Source: an uncultured Paracoccaceae bacterium (lineage in GTDB: Bacteria; Pseudomonadota; Alphaproteobacteria; Rhodobacterales; Rhodobacteraceae). From it: a DNA stretch of 64,000 nt. Position numbers and translations under genes: made by a program. Numbering within the stretch: the first letter of the stretch is position 1; each line of letters starts with the position of its first letter. Below are positions 63,432 to 64,000 of this stretch, one piece after another. The notes beneath the pieces were generated by a model. It saw only the letters and a program-made list of their open reading frames with translations, ran no database searches and was not told the DNA's origin. The stretch spans positions 248,001 through 312,000 of the forward strand of contig CATOSB010000004.1 of NCBI GenBank assembly GCA_951812305.1, written 5' to 3'.

Positions 63432-64000
63432 CTCAGTTCAAATGACCCGTCAAACGACGGCGGAAGTTTCTACTATTTCCCAGGTGAAACACTTCATTCC
63501 GGGACGTTCGGTATGAGCGATTTGGGTATCCAGGATAAGGAACTTACGCTCGCCATAAACAATACAAATGGGTTTTCCAAATTTACTGGATCGTTCACTA
63601 TTACGGCCGGATCAGTTGTCGTCGGGTCTTGGCAGGTATTCCACAACATGACGCTGCTGGGGACCATAACCGGTCCCTCTGGTACGGTTCAGGCAACTGC
63701 GGCGCAAACTGGTGGTTCGCAGATAAAATTCATCAGTTCTACAATCCCGGGACCCGCTGGTCTTCAAATCGATTCCATTACCGCGACGATCAATTGTTTT
63801 TGCGCGGGCACGTTGATTGCCGCACCCGGCGGCGACGTTGCCGTAGAATCGTTGCAACCCGGCGACCGGATCTTAACTGCTGACGGCGGCGAGACAGCGG
63901 TGAAATGGCTCGGCCGGCAAGAGGTCGCGCCACGCCTTGAGCACCCTGCCAGGGTCAACCCGATCTGCATCAAGGCGGGCGCGATTGCCGACTGCGTTCC
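63432..64000 (+). pseudogene. Hint-domain protein, rest of the gene (split by IS66, open at right edge)
   Basis: The frame resumes at the duplicated CTCAGTTC and reads a beta-rich region (SFYYFPGETLHSGTFGMSDL, VFHNMTLLGTITGPSG). The Hint domain begins at INCFCAGTLIAAPGGDVAVE with SLQPGDRILTADGG and VKWLGRQEV. The Cys of CFCAGT is the autocatalytic nucleophile position of Hint domains. The gene runs past the window. It is the neighbour, and probably paralog, of the fragment at 60412. Confidence 0.8.

Noticed and set aside
63780-64000. Intein in the right-edge gene
   Set aside because: The CFCAGTLI start belongs to a Hint_2 domain of surface proteins. No extein-like host enzyme or homing endonuclease is visible, though the window ends early.
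1-64000. CRISPR array, tRNA or rRNA genes
   Set aside because: No regularly spaced short repeats, cloverleaf-like segment or rRNA-like sequence was recognised by eye. A tRNA-finding program would be needed to be certain.

Overview
The window looks like chromosome of an alphaproteobacterium of the Rhodobacteraceae (Roseobacter type). The evidence is a 407-residue HemA very close to the Rhodobacter form, high GC content, a hemA–RodZ-like–ispG order, a bactofilin paired with an M23 peptidase, and Hint-domain surface proteins typical of the group. No rRNA, tRNA or CRISPR array was recognised. The striking feature is the load of insertion sequences: nine elements in 64 kb (three IS630-type, three copies of one single-ORF IS66-type element, one classical tnpABC IS66 element, two copies of one IS982-type element). 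Many have clean target duplications and several sit inside genes.

Layout. 1-5.7 kb is a sugar-uptake and sugar-oxidation locus (ABC binding protein, probable permease start at the left edge, DUF1349 protein, DCXR-like SDR, aldo/keto reductase) with an IS630 in its middle. 5.8-9.4 kb carries a sterol-desaturase-type hydroxylase, then overlapping hexulose-phosphate synthase and hexuloisomerase genes (the ribulose monophosphate formaldehyde-fixing pair) and a TfdA-like dioxygenase. 10.4-11.7 kb holds a cold-shock protein and a fatty-acid desaturase. 11.8-16.7 kb is a compact minus-strand block of seven genes: a membrane protein, two secreted seven-repeat cysteine proteins, a 47-residue membrane protein, a DUF1611 P-loop protein, a PLP racemase and a zinc-ribbon protein.

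17.3-26 kb is heavily disturbed: IS630, an LpxL-like acyltransferase, and a histidine kinase/response regulator/YHS-protein operon hit by two IS66-type copies. The second copy fuses the decapitated YHS gene to a truncated M20 peptidase without matching target duplications, which points to a deletion by recombination between IS copies. 26-39.5 kb is core chromosome: hemA, RodZ-like protein, ispG, DsbA-like protein, M48 protease, aminotransferase, AmiC-type amidase, methyltransferase, PBP1A. 39.9-54.9 kb has an IS982 copy, a truncated gene, a ferric-reductase/EF-hand/MarR cluster, Stf0 sulfotransferase, DUF924 protein, MFS transporter, another IS630, MAPEG protein, queA, a giant AsmA/YhdP-like protein and a Bcp peroxiredoxin. 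55-64 kb holds an M23 peptidase split by the third IS66-type copy, the bactofilin, a second IS982 copy that beheads one Hint-domain protein, and a tnpABC IS66 element splitting another Hint-domain protein that runs off the right edge.

A second layer of repetition is a roughly 170-230 bp foldback element present four times in intergenic DNA (31.0, 34.6, 39.6, 58.7 kb). It has near-perfect terminal inverted repeats and a strong internal hairpin, and encodes no credible protein.
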